A stretch of 64,000 nucleotides of DNA from the NCBI RefSeq assembly GCF_028283705.1, contig NZ_JAPWKD010000011.1:62001-126000 (forward strand), given 5' to 3'. The translations under genes were made by a program, and so were the position numbers. The notes under the pieces were generated by a model. The model saw nothing but the letters and a program-made list of their open reading frames with translations, did not search any database and was not told where the DNA came from. The stretch comes from Pantoea sp. Lineage in GTDB: Bacteria > Pseudomonadota > Gammaproteobacteria > Enterobacterales > Enterobacteriaceae. How positions within the stretch are numbered: the first letter of the stretch is position 1; each line of letters starts with the position of its first letter. Below, piece after piece: positions 26,083 through 36,165 of this stretch.

Positions 26083-27291
26083 TTAAGGTTCCAGTTCCTG
26101 GTCCAACTGCCATTTCCACTCCTGTTCCTTAACAGGGAAAAGTTCGTCTTGCCCTGGTAACTGAAATCGGACGGGTGAGGCTGGTTTTGCAACAGGAGGA
26201 GGGGGGCTCATCGCTGACTCAGGTTCCAGATCGATAAGCTCAGGAACCGGGTCATCAGGGTCAACGACAACACCATTACGTTGTTGCATGACCATACTGC
26301 GTGCATGACCTATGATCGCCGGGCAGACATACTCGTCAATTTCCCATAGCAATCGCACCACTTTGCCAGGTGTCATGTCATCCAGATCCTGATACTGGTT
26401 TAGCAATTCCACCATTTGCATAAATTGCGGCACTTCTTTGTTGATGCCCGGCCAGACTCTCTTTATCCACGCCACATCAGCCTGGGTGAACCTGACCCGC
26501 GCCGCGGCGGCGGCATGTCCCATCGCCGTGGAGTTGACCTCGACATTGCCTTCTGTCAAGGCAACCATGACTTCAACCGGTTGCAGGCTGGACTTGTTTT
26601 CGAGCCGCAGCAGCAACCTGATCAGTTGGGGCACAATGCTGGTGGTGTGGCGATGGTCAAGGCTATGCCAGGTATCATTCACTAACTTAATCTGCACCTG
26701 GTTGATGTTGACCGTCATTGCCGCCAGCATATTACGCACCGTTGTCATTCCCGTAGGCTGAGCTGCGTTATAAAGCAATAACCAAAGTTCAGGTGGCTTG
26801 ATAGGGGGTCTTCCTGGCTGGCTGAGCAGGCTTCTTAGCCGTTCCTTCTTAGATAAACCGCAGGCCTTTTTCCAGTTGCCATCAAACCATGTTTGCTGCG
26901 TATCGGTGATTTTTGTTCGGTGTGCCAATTGAGCCAGCTTCACTATGTCATAACTCACGTTCATCCCCACTCGTTTCAGGAGGCGTGTCAGAGTCCTCAT
27001 GCTACAGCCCTGATACCCCGGCATTTTTTGCAGCGCTATCAGTTTATCCAGCGCAGTCTTCTTGCCACCGACAGCCTTCAGGTTTGTCCTGAGCCAGTCA
27101 ATTCTCCAGCGTTCATATTCTTCCGCACTGTCCGGATTATTTGGATAAGCAGCGCGCGGGGACATTGTAAAATTCAGGGGGCTTTGGCTGACAAAAGCAA
27201 TCTGCGAAGAGAACCCCGTCTGCCAGAGCATCACAGGGGGCGTTGCCGTTGGTACAAGGGGGGAGATCAATAAGGTTGTCTGGCTATTCAT
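26083..27291 (-). CDS. Unrecognised 402-residue protein
   Basis: I do not recognise this family. The product has no signal peptide and no clear membrane span. A central, mostly helical, basic region (about residues 58-170: SAEEYERWRIDWLRTNLKAVGGKK, LTRLLKRVG, KKACGLSKKERLRSLLSQPGRPP) is followed by a second helical part and a Pro/Glu-rich tail (DPDDPVPELIDLEPE, SPPPPVAKPASP), then a Trp-rich end (EWKWQLDQELEP). The Pro-rich linker with a short conserved tail is suggestive of a protein-interaction module. It is isolated between the ABC operon and narI and has gene remnants on both sides, signs of a gained or decaying locus. Confidence 0.6.
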   Translation of the reverse strand: MNSQTTLLISPLVPTATPPVMLWQTGFSSQIAFVSQSPLNFTMSPRAAYPNNPDSAEEYERWRIDWLRTNLKAVGGKKTALDKLIALQKMPGYQGCSMRTLTRLLKRVGMNVSYDIVKLAQLAHRTKITDTQQTWFDGNWKKACGLSKKERLRSLLSQPGRPPIKPPELWLLLYNAAQPTGMTTVRNMLAAMTVNINQVQIKLVNDTWHSLDHRHTTSIVPQLIRLLLRLENKSSLQPVEVMVALTEGNVEVNSTAMGHAAAAARVRFTQADVAWIKRVWPGINKEVPQFMQMVELLNQYQDLDDMTPGKVVRLLWEIDEYVCPAIIGHARSMVMQQRNGVVVDPDDPVPELIDLEPESAMSPPPPVAKPASPVRFQLPGQDELFPVKEQEWKWQLDQELEP

Positions 27292-27344
27292 AAGGATTCC
27301 GTGCCTGGTGGAGGAAAAATACCCGCGTCAATGCAGGATAGTGG

Positions 27345-27508
27345 TTATTCCGTGGGTTCAGTCTCGATCAGGTTAACCGCCATGCTCTCAGTGGCCGTGC
27401 TGAGCGCCAGGCTAACGCTGCCGAATCCCAAAGTCACGCCTGCTTCCCATAATTGGACGTACCGATAGGGTTGGATTGATATCCATTGGAACTCCGTTTC
27501 ACGATGGG
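27345..27508 (-). other. Start-less open frame upstream of the unknown gene
   Basis: The interval 27292-27633 has no complete gene. One minus-strand frame of about 53 codons, open from a stop near 27507 to the TAA at 27345, has coding-like codon use but no early start codon. It contains VQLWEAGVTLGFGSVSLAL, which loosely recalls VMLWQTGFSSQIAFVS near the N-terminus of the 402-residue protein. It may be a second fragment of a paralogue; this is weak. Confidence 0.3.
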
Positions 27509-27602
27509 CATTAACTGGCGTTAATTATATGACTTATTGTCAGATAAAAGCGCTGCATGCCGCGCAGTTTCAAACTTGCCATCGTAACGGATGAACATCG
27601 GC

Positions 27603-27635
27603 CCAGCAGGCAAATGCCAGCTGGACCGATTTTTT
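27603..27635 (+). terminator. Plus-strand terminator-like hairpin abutting the narI stop
   Basis: CCAGCAGGC (27603-27611) pairs with GCCAGCTGG (27616-27624) with one mismatch and is followed by ACCGA and six T. The T-run is on the plus strand, opposite to narI. No plus-strand gene precedes it closely. Confidence 0.4.
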
Positions 27636-28311
27636 ATCTGCGTGATCTCACAACCTGATAGCGACGGGTAAAATATTCCACTGGTGCACTCCACACGTGT
27701 ACCAGGCGGGTAAACGGGAACAGCAGGAAAATCGTCATACCCAGCACCAGATGAACGCGATAAATCCACTCCACCCCGTTGAGATGCTCAGCCGCATTGC
27801 CACGGAAAGTGACAATCGCCTGCGCCCAGCCCACCAGTTTCATCATGCCTTCCCCGTCCATATGCTGCATCGAGAACAGGATAGTGGTCAGCCCCAGTGT
27901 GCATTGGATCACCAGAATGGCGAGGATAAGCACATCGGCATGGGTCGAGGTGGCCCGGATGCGCGGGTTATACAGACGACGCTTTAACAGCAGCAAGCCC
28001 CCCACCAGCGTCATGATGCCAAACACGCCGCCCGCCGCCATCGCCATTTTCTGCTTGGCGGCAATGGAGAGGAATGGCTCGTACACCCAGTGCGGTGTCA
28101 GCAGGCCAAACAGATGTCCAAAGAAGATACCGAGGATACCGATATGAAACAGGTTCGAGGCCAGGCGCATGCCTTTTTTATCCAGCATCTGGCTGGAGGA
28201 GGCGCGCCAGGTGTACTGACCGTAATCGTAACGCAGCCAGCTGCCGACCAGAAAAACGGTGCCGCACAGGTAGGGATAGATATCAAAGAACAACAAATTG
28301 AGATAGTGCAT
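27634..28311 (-). CDS. narI: Respiratory nitrate reductase A, gamma (cytochrome b) subunit
   Basis: 225 residues, the full family length, with five membrane helices. It anchors NarGH to the cytoplasmic face of the inner membrane, binds two b haems through histidines in the helices (for example [15 protein letters not shown] and [24 protein letters not shown]) and oxidises quinol. The start overlaps the narJ stop by one base, so it is the last gene of the narKGHJI operon. Confidence 0.97.
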   Translation of the reverse strand: MHYLNLLFFDIYPYLCGTVFLVGSWLRYDYGQYTWRASSSQMLDKKGMRLASNLFHIGILGIFFGHLFGLLTPHWVYEPFLSIAAKQKMAMAAGGVFGIMTLVGGLLLLKRRLYNPRIRATSTHADVLILAILVIQCTLGLTTILFSMQHMDGEGMMKLVGWAQAIVTFRGNAAEHLNGVEWIYRVHLVLGMTIFLLFPFTRLVHVWSAPVEYFTRRYQVVRSRR

Positions 28312-29003
28312 TAGCGTGATCCTCCCGCAGAGAGATCGAGATACTGGGGTGAATGTTCATCCCGGAAGCGTCGTTGATGTTGCTGCTGCGCGCTGTTATC
28401 ACAGGCGTTGTCATCAATAAATTTCACCTGTTCTTCCTCCCAGACCGCATCCAGCGCGGCATGGGTGTCATCGCGAACTTCGCTGGCAACCTGGCTTGTG
28501 ACGCTGTCACTGCGTAACGGACTTTCCGCCACACGCAGCATCGCATCAAACAGCTGGCAAAAGTTGCTGTCGCGCTCCTTCAGCCGTCCACCGATCAACG
28601 CCAGAATTGGCGCGATATCCAGCAACCCCTGACGCGCCTCACTGGCAGGCAACATACTCAGATATTCGAGATACAAAGGCAGGTAATCGGGCAGTTCACG
28701 GCAGTTAAGTTGCAATCCGGCCCGTTCATATTGCGCCAGCAAATCCACCATCGCCTGGCCCCGATCGCGTGACTCCGCATGAACATGCTCGAACAGCAGC
28801 AATGAGGTTGCCCGGCCGCGTTCAAATAAGGCACACCAGTCGCTCTGCATATCCAGTGGTGGGGTGGCGAGATACTGCTGCACAAAAGGCAGCAATCCCG
28901 GCTGCTGTTGCGCGGCCAGCGACAGCACCTCCTCCTGATGTTGCCAGACCTCCTCGTCGGGATACTCCAGCAGGATGCCGATGAGTTTAAGAATCTCCAT
29001 CAT
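28311..29003 (-). CDS. narJ: Nitrate reductase A assembly chaperone
   Basis: 230 residues, mostly helical, of the NarJ/TorD chaperone family ([41 protein letters not shown]). NarJ binds apo-NarG in the cytosol, helps insert the molybdenum cofactor and iron-sulfur cluster, and is not part of the final enzyme. It overlaps narH by four bases and narI by one. Confidence 0.96.
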   Translation of the reverse strand: MMEILKLIGILLEYPDEEVWQHQEEVLSLAAQQQPGLLPFVQQYLATPPLDMQSDWCALFERGRATSLLLFEHVHAESRDRGQAMVDLLAQYERAGLQLNCRELPDYLPLYLEYLSMLPASEARQGLLDIAPILALIGGRLKERDSNFCQLFDAMLRVAESPLRSDSVTSQVASEVRDDTHAALDAVWEEEQVKFIDDNACDNSAQQQHQRRFRDEHSPQYLDLSAGGSR

Positions 29004-30535
29004 TCACCTCCCGCTTTATCGCCAACGTTGATGGCATCAATTCGGCGACTGTTAAACAGGTTGAATTTGGTATCGCTGCCGTGGCAACCATCGCCAAAGC
29101 TGAAGCCACAACCATTGCGTTCCGGGAACGCTTCACGCGCCAGTTCGCGATGGCTGGTGGGGATGACGAAACGATCTTCGTAATTGGCGATAGCCAGATA
29201 ACGGTACATTTCCTCCACCTGGGCTTCCGTCAACCCGACTTCCTCCAGCGCGCGGGTATCGGTGACGCCTTCTACCGTCTGGGAACGTTTGAAATGACGC
29301 ATCGCCATCATGCGTTTCAAGGCGCGCAACACCGGCGCGGTGTCGCCTGCGGTTAACATATTGGCAAGGTACTGCACCGGAATGCGCAGGCTTTCGACAT
29401 CGGGTAGCACGCTGTCATTGTTTTCCAACCCACCGTTATCGGCGACTGACTGAATGGGAGACAACGGCGGTACATACCATACCATCGGCAGCGTGCGGTA
29501 TTCCGGATGCAACGGCAGCGCCAGTTTCCAGTCCATCGCCAGTTTCCACACCGGTGAGGCCTGAGCCGCATCGATCACATTTTGTGGGATGCCTTGCTTC
29601 AGCGCTTCCTCGATCACCCGTGGATCGTTGGGATCTAAAAACACTTCGCACTGGCGTTCATACAGTTGTTGCTCGTCTTCGGTGCTGGCCGCCTCGGCAA
29701 TTTTATCGGCGTCATACAGCAACACGCCAAGGTAGCGGATACGGCCGACGCAGGTTTCTGAGCAAACGGTCGGCATGCCCGATTCAATACGCGGATAACA
29801 GAAAATACATTTCTCGGATTTGCCGCTTTTCCAGTTGAAATAGATTTTCTTGTAAGGGCAGCCACTGATGCACATACGCCAGCCACGGCATTTGTCCTGA
29901 TCGATCAGCACAATGCCGTCCTCTTCACGCTTGTAGATCGCGCCGCTGGGACAAGTAGCGACGCAACTGGGATTCAGGCAATGCTCACATAAACGCGGCA
30001 GATACATCATGAAGGTGTTTTCAAACTGCCCGTACATCTCCTTTTGCATCGAATCAAAGTTCTTATCCGCCGAACGTTTACTGAATTCACCACCCAGTAA
30101 CTCTTCCCAGTTGGGACCGCCGGTGATTTTATCCATACGTTCGCCGCTAATCAGAGAACGCGGGCGTGCCGTGGGCTGGTTTTTGCCCGCTTTCGCGGTA
30201 TGCAGATGCTGATAGTCGTAGGTGAAGGGTTCGTAATAATCATCAATGGCCGGTAGCACCGGGTTGGCGAAGATTTTGGATAACACCGAGGTGCGATTAC
30301 CGAGACGCGGTGCCAGGCGGCCGTTGATTTTACGGATCCAGCCGCCGTGCCATTTTTCCTGGTCTTCCCATGCATAGGGATAGCCCTGTCCCGGTTTGGT
30401 TTCGACATTGTTAAACCAGGCATATTCCATGCCTTCGCGGCTGCTCCAGACGTTTTTGCAGGTGACTGAGCAGGTATGACAACCAATGCATTTGTCCAGA
30501 TTTAACACCATACCGACCTGTGAACGGATTTTCAT
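29000..30535 (-). CDS. narH: Respiratory nitrate reductase A, beta (iron-sulfur) subunit
   Basis: 511 residues with four ferredoxin-type cysteine groups: CIGCHTCSVTCKNVW (about 16-30), CEHCLNPSCVATCPSGA, CRGWRMCISGCPYKK and CIFCYPRIESGMPTVCSETC. One group has tryptophan in place of a cysteine (CRGW), the known mark of the [3Fe-4S] cluster in NarH. It carries electrons from NarI haem to NarG. It overlaps narG by four bases and narJ by four. Confidence 0.98.
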   Translation of the reverse strand: MKIRSQVGMVLNLDKCIGCHTCSVTCKNVWSSREGMEYAWFNNVETKPGQGYPYAWEDQEKWHGGWIRKINGRLAPRLGNRTSVLSKIFANPVLPAIDDYYEPFTYDYQHLHTAKAGKNQPTARPRSLISGERMDKITGGPNWEELLGGEFSKRSADKNFDSMQKEMYGQFENTFMMYLPRLCEHCLNPSCVATCPSGAIYKREEDGIVLIDQDKCRGWRMCISGCPYKKIYFNWKSGKSEKCIFCYPRIESGMPTVCSETCVGRIRYLGVLLYDADKIAEAASTEDEQQLYERQCEVFLDPNDPRVIEEALKQGIPQNVIDAAQASPVWKLAMDWKLALPLHPEYRTLPMVWYVPPLSPIQSVADNGGLENNDSVLPDVESLRIPVQYLANMLTAGDTAPVLRALKRMMAMRHFKRSQTVEGVTDTRALEEVGLTEAQVEEMYRYLAIANYEDRFVIPTSHRELAREAFPERNGCGFSFGDGCHGSDTKFNLFNSRRIDAINVGDKAGGE

Positions 30536-33500
30536 TTCGCACCCTCCTGCACCTGATCGCGGTTTTCGTCATCGAGCCAGTTCACCTTCTTCATCTTGCG
30601 CACCATGATGAATTCGTCACGGTTGGATCCAACAGTGCCGTAGTAGTTAAAGCCATAAGCCAGCTGCGCGTAGCCACCAATCATATGGGTGGGTTTTGGA
30701 CAGACGCGGGTCACCGAGTTGTGGATACCGCCACGCATCCCGGTGACCTCGGAACCGGGGATATTCATCAGACGCTCCTGCGCGTGGTACATCATGGTCA
30801 TACCGGCGGGTACGCGCTGGCTGACCACCGCACGCGCGGTTAAGGCTCCGTTGGCGTTGAAGGCTTCAATCCAGTCGTTATCCTCGATACCCAACTCTTT
30901 GGCATCGGCTTCGCTCATCCACACGATGGGGCCTCCACGCGACAGCGTTAGCATCAGCAGGTTCTCGCTGTAAGTGGAGTGGATACCCCATTTCTGATGA
31001 GGGGTAAGGAAGTTAAGCGCCTTCTCCGGGAAACCGTTCGACGGGATATGGCTTAAATTCGCCACGCTGCGCGTATCCACCGGAGGACGATAGGCCACCA
31101 GGCTTTCACCAAACGCGCGCATCCACGGGTGATCCTGATACAGCTGCTGGCGTCCACTCAGGGTGCGCCACGGGATCAGCTCATGCACATTGGTGTATCC
31201 GGCGTTATAGGAAACGTGTTCATCTTCCAGTCCTGACCAGGTCGGGCTGGAGATGATCTTGCGCGGCTGAGCCTGAATATCGCGGAAGCGGATTTTTTCC
31301 TCTTCTTTCGGCTGTGCCAGATGCGCGTGGTCGCGACCGGTAAACTCGCTAAGCGCATTCCAGGCTTTTACCGCCACCTGGCCATTGGTTTCCGGTGCCA
31401 GCGTCAGGATGACTTCCGCCGCATCAATCGCGCTGTTGATCTGAGGTTGCCCCTTTGCCGGTCCTTCAGCTTTGACGTAATTAAGACGACGCAGCAGATC
31501 CACTTCTTTGTCGGTATTCCAGCTGATCCCTTTGCCGCCATTCCCCAGTTTTTCCAGCAGCGGGCCAACCGAGGTAAAGCGTTCGTAAGTGGCCGGGTAA
31601 TCGCGCTGCACGCTGATGATATGTGGTGCGGTTTTACCGGGGATCAAATCACACTGGTCTTTTTTCCAGTCGAGAATGTCACCCGTCTGCGCCAGCTCGG
31701 CCGGAGAATCGTGCTGAATCGGCTGCAAGACCACATCGGTCTCCTGACCCAGGTGCCCCACGCACAGCTGCGAGAAGGTTTTGGCGATGCCTTTGTAGAT
31801 TTCCCAGTCGCTTTTGGATTCCCAGGCGGGATCAACGGCAGCGGAAAGTGGATGAATGAACGGATGCATATCCGAGGTGTTCATATCATCTTTTTCATAC
31901 CATGTGGCGGTTGGCAGGACGATATCGGAGAACAGGCAGGTGCTGGACATGCGAAAATCCAGCGTCACCAGCAGATCCAGCTTGCCTTTAAGCGCTGCGG
32001 TTTGCCATTCCACCTCTTCCGGCATCAGCGCTTCATCATCCTCGGGTTCCCCCTGAATACCGCTCTCGGTCCCCAGCAGGTAACGCAGCATATATTCATG
32101 GCCTTTTCCTGAAGAACCCAGCAGGTTGGATCGCCAGATAAACATATTGCGTGGATGGTTGTTGCCACTATCAGGTTGTTCGCTGGCCATGCGCAGATCG
32201 CCAGCCTTCAACGCCGCAGCGGTCCAGGCTTCGGCCGACTGACCGGCCTGCTGCGCCTTTGTAGCGATGTCCAGCGGATTGATATTGAGTTGTGGTGAAG
32301 AGGGCAGCCAGCCCATCCGCTCAGCGCGAACGTTGAAATCGAGCAAATGCCCGGAATACTGTTGCGGATCCGCTAAGGGTGACAGCAACTCTTTTACCTG
32401 CAGTTTTTCAAACCGCCACTGGCTGGCGTGGTTATAGAAAAACGAGGTGCTGTTCATATGACGCGGAGGACGGTTCCAGTCCAGCGCGAAAGCCAGCGGC
32501 GTCCAGCCGGTTTGTGGCCTGAGTTTTTCCTGTCCGACATAATGCGCCCAGCCGCCCCCGGTCTGACCGACGCAGCCACAAAATACCAGCATGTTGATCA
32601 GGGCGCGGTAGGACATATCCATGTGATACCAGTGGTTGATACCGGCACCGAGAATAATCATCGAACGACCATGCGTTTTATGCGCAGTGCTGGCAAACTC
32701 ACGGGCAATTTTTTCGATTTGGCTGCGTGGTACGCCACAAATCTGTTCCGCCCATGCCGGGGAGTAGGCACGAACATCGTCATAATCGCGGGCGCAGTTG
32801 CTATCATCCAGCCCGCGATCGATGCCGTAGTTGGCGAGAGTCAAATCATAAACAGAAGCCACCGGCGTCTGGCTGCCATCAGCCAGCGTCAGGTATTTCA
32901 CCGGCAGTTTATGCCGCAGCACCGACTCCTGCTCCACATGGCGGAAATGCGGGCTTTCCAGTCCACCAAAATAGGGGAAAGCCACATCCAGCACCGCATC
33001 GCGCTGCTCAATCAGGCTCAACGCTAATTGCGTGATTGCGCCTGCTGCTTTTGGCTCCAGATTCCATTTACCTTTCTCACCCCAGCGAAAACCAATCGAA
33101 CCATTGGGCACCACCAGTTCACCGGAAGCATCACAGGCCACGGTTTTCCACTGCGGATTATTTTCTTCACCAAGGTTATCGATCAGATCAGCCGCCCGTA
33201 ACTGGCGACCCGGGGCAAAACTGCCATCTTCACGCGGTTCCAGCACCACCAGCATCGGCATATCGGTGTAGTGGCGCGCGTAGTTGATAAAGTAATCGCT
33301 GGGGCTTTTCAGGTGGAACTCATTGAGGATCACATGCCCCATTGCCAGCGCCAGTGCGCTGTCGGTGCCCTGTTTCGGGGCCAGCCACTGATCGCTCAGT
33401 TTGGCGACTTCGGAGTAGTCGGGAGTAATGGCAACCGTTTTGGTGCCCTTGTAGCGTACCTCGGTGAAAAAATGGGCATCCGGCGTGCGGGTCTGCGGCA

Positions 33501-34269
33501 CATTGGAACCCCAGGCAATGATATAGCTGGAGTTGTACCAGTCTGCCGATTCCGGTACATCGGTTTGCTCGCCCCAGGTCATCGGCGAGGCCGGTGGCAG
33601 ATCGCAGTACCAGTCGTAAAAACTCAGACAGGTGCCGCCAATCAGCGACAGATAACGTGTGCCCGCCGCATAGGAGACCATCGACATGGCGGGAATCGGG
33701 GAGAATCCGGCGATACGATCCGGGCCATAATTTTTGATGGTCCAGATATTGGCGGCGGCAATCAGCTGGTTTAACTCCTGCCAGCTGGCCCGCACAAAGC
33801 CGCCACGGCCTCGCTGCGTTTTAAAATGCTCACTCCTGGCGCTGTCGGCCATAATCGTTTGCCAGGCAATCACCGGATCGGCGTGCTGGCCCAATGCTTC
33901 GCGCCACAGCTCCAGCAGCGCTTTGCGAATCAGCGGGTATTTCAAACGATTGGCGCTGTACAGATACCATGAGTAACTGGCCCCACGCGGGCAACCGCGT
34001 GGTTCATGGTTAGGCAGGTCAGGGCGGGTGCGAGGATAATCCGTCTGCTGTGTTTCCCAGGTGACCAGGCCGTTTTTGACATAGATCTTCCAGCTACAGG
34101 AACCGGTACAATTGACGCCGTGGGTGGAACGCACAATTTTGTCGTATTGCCAGCGCTGGCGATAGCTGTCTTCCCAGTCACGGTTGGTGTGATATACCTG
34201 ACCATGTCCATCCGCAAAACTTTCACCTTTCTGTTTGAAATAGCGAAAGCGGTCAAGAAGTTTACTCAT
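30532..34269 (-). CDS. narG: Respiratory nitrate reductase A, alpha (molybdopterin) subunit
   Basis: 1245 residues, collinear with E. coli NarG. The N-terminal HGVNCTGSCSWKIYVKNG (about 50-67) gives the His/Cys ligands of the FS0 cluster. TDVPESADWYNSSYIIAWGSN contains the aspartate that binds molybdenum, and the bis-MGD binding blocks follow. It reduces nitrate to nitrite in the cytosol as part of NarGHI, producing proton-motive force with quinol oxidation by NarI. It lies 16 bases after narK and overlaps narH. Confidence 0.98.
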   Translation of the reverse strand: MSKLLDRFRYFKQKGESFADGHGQVYHTNRDWEDSYRQRWQYDKIVRSTHGVNCTGSCSWKIYVKNGLVTWETQQTDYPRTRPDLPNHEPRGCPRGASYSWYLYSANRLKYPLIRKALLELWREALGQHADPVIAWQTIMADSARSEHFKTQRGRGGFVRASWQELNQLIAAANIWTIKNYGPDRIAGFSPIPAMSMVSYAAGTRYLSLIGGTCLSFYDWYCDLPPASPMTWGEQTDVPESADWYNSSYIIAWGSNVPQTRTPDAHFFTEVRYKGTKTVAITPDYSEVAKLSDQWLAPKQGTDSALALAMGHVILNEFHLKSPSDYFINYARHYTDMPMLVVLEPREDGSFAPGRQLRAADLIDNLGEENNPQWKTVACDASGELVVPNGSIGFRWGEKGKWNLEPKAAGAITQLALSLIEQRDAVLDVAFPYFGGLESPHFRHVEQESVLRHKLPVKYLTLADGSQTPVASVYDLTLANYGIDRGLDDSNCARDYDDVRAYSPAWAEQICGVPRSQIEKIAREFASTAHKTHGRSMIILGAGINHWYHMDMSYRALINMLVFCGCVGQTGGGWAHYVGQEKLRPQTGWTPLAFALDWNRPPRHMNSTSFFYNHASQWRFEKLQVKELLSPLADPQQYSGHLLDFNVRAERMGWLPSSPQLNINPLDIATKAQQAGQSAEAWTAAALKAGDLRMASEQPDSGNNHPRNMFIWRSNLLGSSGKGHEYMLRYLLGTESGIQGEPEDDEALMPEEVEWQTAALKGKLDLLVTLDFRMSSTCLFSDIVLPTATWYEKDDMNTSDMHPFIHPLSAAVDPAWESKSDWEIYKGIAKTFSQLCVGHLGQETDVVLQPIQHDSPAELAQTGDILDWKKDQCDLIPGKTAPHIISVQRDYPATYERFTSVGPLLEKLGNGGKGISWNTDKEVDLLRRLNYVKAEGPAKGQPQINSAIDAAEVILTLAPETNGQVAVKAWNALSEFTGRDHAHLAQPKEEEKIRFRDIQAQPRKIISSPTWSGLEDEHVSYNAGYTNVHELIPWRTLSGRQQLYQDHPWMRAFGESLVAYRPPVDTRSVANLSHIPSNGFPEKALNFLTPHQKWGIHSTYSENLLMLTLSRGGPIVWMSEADAKELGIEDNDWIEAFNANGALTARAVVSQRVPAGMTMMYHAQERLMNIPGSEVTGMRGGIHNSVTRVCPKPTHMIGGYAQLAYGFNYYGTVGSNRDEFIMVRKMKKVNWLDDENRDQVQEGAK

Positions 34270-34285
34270 GACGCTTCTCCAGTAA

Positions 34286-35659
34286 TTATTCGGTGACCGC
34301 TTTACGACGGCCGTAAAGAATCCAGGTGATAAAAAAACAAACGAGATAGAACAACAGGAATATTTTCATCGCGCCGATTGGTGAACCGGTTATTTCCAGC
34401 GACGTACCAAAGGCTTTAGGAATAAAAAAGCCCCCGATAGCACCTAATGCAGAAATAAACCCCAGTGCAGCGGCGGTGTCGGTAATGGCTGTATGGCGGG
34501 CAGTTTCAGGACTGACTCCCTTTGCCAGCATGCGCTGCTGGGTGAGCTGTCGGAATATCACGGCAATCATTTGATAGGTGGAACCGCTACCCAAACCTGC
34601 GGTCAGGAATAGCCCCATAAATACGATATAAAAACTTAAAAATGAGGCCCCTCGCGCACCGGGTAAGGTTAAAAACAGCAGCGCAGAAAAGAACGCCATC
34701 AGCAGGAAATTCACGGTGGTGACGCGCACGCCGCCCAGCTTGTCCGATATCATGCCGCCTGCTGACCGAGCCAGCGCCCCCAATAACGGGCCAAAGAAGG
34801 CGAGATGGATAATGTTGACTTCCGGGAATTGCGTTTTAGCCAGCATGGCAAAACCGGCGGAGAAGCCGATAAAAGATCCAAAAGTCGCGAGATACAACAT
34901 GCCCAGAATCCATAAATGGACACTTTTCAGCACCGGGAGCTGATCACGTAATGATGCGCGCATCCCGGCGATATCGTTCATACCAAACCAGGCGGCAAGC
35001 GAGGCGATAATCAGCAATGGCACCCAAATCCATGCGGCGTTCGCCAGCCACAAGGTGCTGCCATCCTGTAGGGTGATGCCGCCGACGAAAGGCACCACAA
35101 TCACCAGCGGGGCCAGCAATTGCATGACGCTCACCCCCAGGTTGCCTAATCCACCGTTGATGCCCAGTGCTGCCCCCTGACGTGCTTTAGGGAAAAACAG
35201 GCTGATATTGCCCATGCTGGACGCGAAATTTGCCCCGGCTAATCCGCACAGCAATGCAATGATGATGAACACCGCATAAGGAGTGGCTGGATTCTGCACA
35301 GCAAAGCCCAGCCACAGGCAGGGAATTACCAAAATCGCCGTGCTGATGACTGTCCAGCGTCTGCCGCCGAGTACCGGTACGATAAACGAGTAGGGCACAC
35401 GAAAAATCGCGCCGGACAATGATGGCAGGGCGGTTAATAAAAACAGCTGGTCAACAGAAAAATTAAATCCGGCCCGATTGAGATTTAGCGTAACGGCACT
35501 AAAAAGCATCCAGACACAGAACGCCAGTAATAACGCGCTGACGGAGATCCACAAATTACGTCGTGCAATATGCTGCCCTTGCTGTTGCCAAAAACTGGGG
35601 TCTTCAGGAGTCCACTGCTGTATTAATGATTTTTCAGATGGAAGCTTTTTTACGCTCAC
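34286..35659 (-). CDS. narK: Nitrate/nitrite transporter NarK
   Basis: 457 residues, an MFS protein of the nitrate/nitrite porter family with twelve membrane spans. The nitrate-signature glycine-rich blocks are present (LCGLAGANFASSMGNISLFFPKARQGAALGINGGLGNLGVSVMQ and GLGSGSTYQMIAVIFRQ). It starts at a GTG (35659) with AGGAGG before it. It leads the narKGHJI operon, importing nitrate and exporting nitrite. It could be called NarU by sequence, but its operon position supports NarK. Confidence 0.94.
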   Translation of the reverse strand: MSVKKLPSEKSLIQQWTPEDPSFWQQQGQHIARRNLWISVSALLLAFCVWMLFSAVTLNLNRAGFNFSVDQLFLLTALPSLSGAIFRVPYSFIVPVLGGRRWTVISTAILVIPCLWLGFAVQNPATPYAVFIIIALLCGLAGANFASSMGNISLFFPKARQGAALGINGGLGNLGVSVMQLLAPLVIVVPFVGGITLQDGSTLWLANAAWIWVPLLIIASLAAWFGMNDIAGMRASLRDQLPVLKSVHLWILGMLYLATFGSFIGFSAGFAMLAKTQFPEVNIIHLAFFGPLLGALARSAGGMISDKLGGVRVTTVNFLLMAFFSALLFLTLPGARGASFLSFYIVFMGLFLTAGLGSGSTYQMIAVIFRQLTQQRMLAKGVSPETARHTAITDTAAALGFISALGAIGGFFIPKAFGTSLEITGSPIGAMKIFLLFYLVCFFITWILYGRRKAVTE

Positions 35660-35703
35660 ATATTCCTCCTGGTCTTGAAGCCTGACTGCATGGGTTTCTT
35701 TTT

Positions 35704-35781
35704 ATTAAATCAATAACAGTAGGTTAAAAACTTTGATCCAGAATCATCTTATGTGTCGATCGTAATACCCCTTTGGAGGTA
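35704..35781 (-). promoter_or_regulatory. narK promoter with FNR-like and NarL sites
   Basis: On the minus strand a -10 (TTTAAT, 35709-35704) places transcription start near 35698. An imperfect FNR site (TTGATCCAGAATCA on the plus strand, 35733-35746) is then centred at about -41.5, the usual class II activation position. TACCCCT-TT-GGAGGTA (35766-35781) is a 7-2-7 NarL/NarP palindrome centred near -75. Together they predict anaerobic, nitrate-induced expression. Confidence 0.7.
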
Positions 35782-35961
35782 TATTTGCCTGTGAGGTGAG
35801 AAACTCATCATGAAGGGTTATTTTTTCATAGAAAGAAATGGAGAAATAAGCAAGCCAGATATCCCTTCAATATGTAAGGGCAAGTTTCATTTCTAATTAA
35901 CCAGTTGTTTTCATAATTATTTAAATATGTACCTCTGCAAGGTGTTTATTGCCATTCAATG

Positions 35962-35980
35962 GATAATGATTATCATTTAA
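35962..35980. promoter_or_regulatory. Candidate Fur box
   Basis: GATAATGATTATCATTTAA matches the 19-base Fur consensus at about 15 positions, with a perfect central inverted repeat. It lies in the narK to 36166 divergent region, about 190 bases before the small plus-strand gene and 300 bases before narK. Confidence 0.6.
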
Positions 35981-36165
35981 ATGGCAGCTGCCGCTTTGCT
36001 TTATTTTTTATTGTTAATTACACAATTGATGTCGGTAAGACAGGTCAAATAGACAACCTCCCTCAGGAGGGAACGGTATTATTCCTTTAAATACAGGGGG
36101 CTGAAATTGGCATGTTACTTGCCTTAACCCGCTTAATGGTAATGGCGGATTGATAAGGAGTTGAT

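Noticed and set aside
31321-32112. 263-codon plus-strand frame inside narG
   Set aside because: Opposite a near-identical NarG coding region; no independent evidence of expression.
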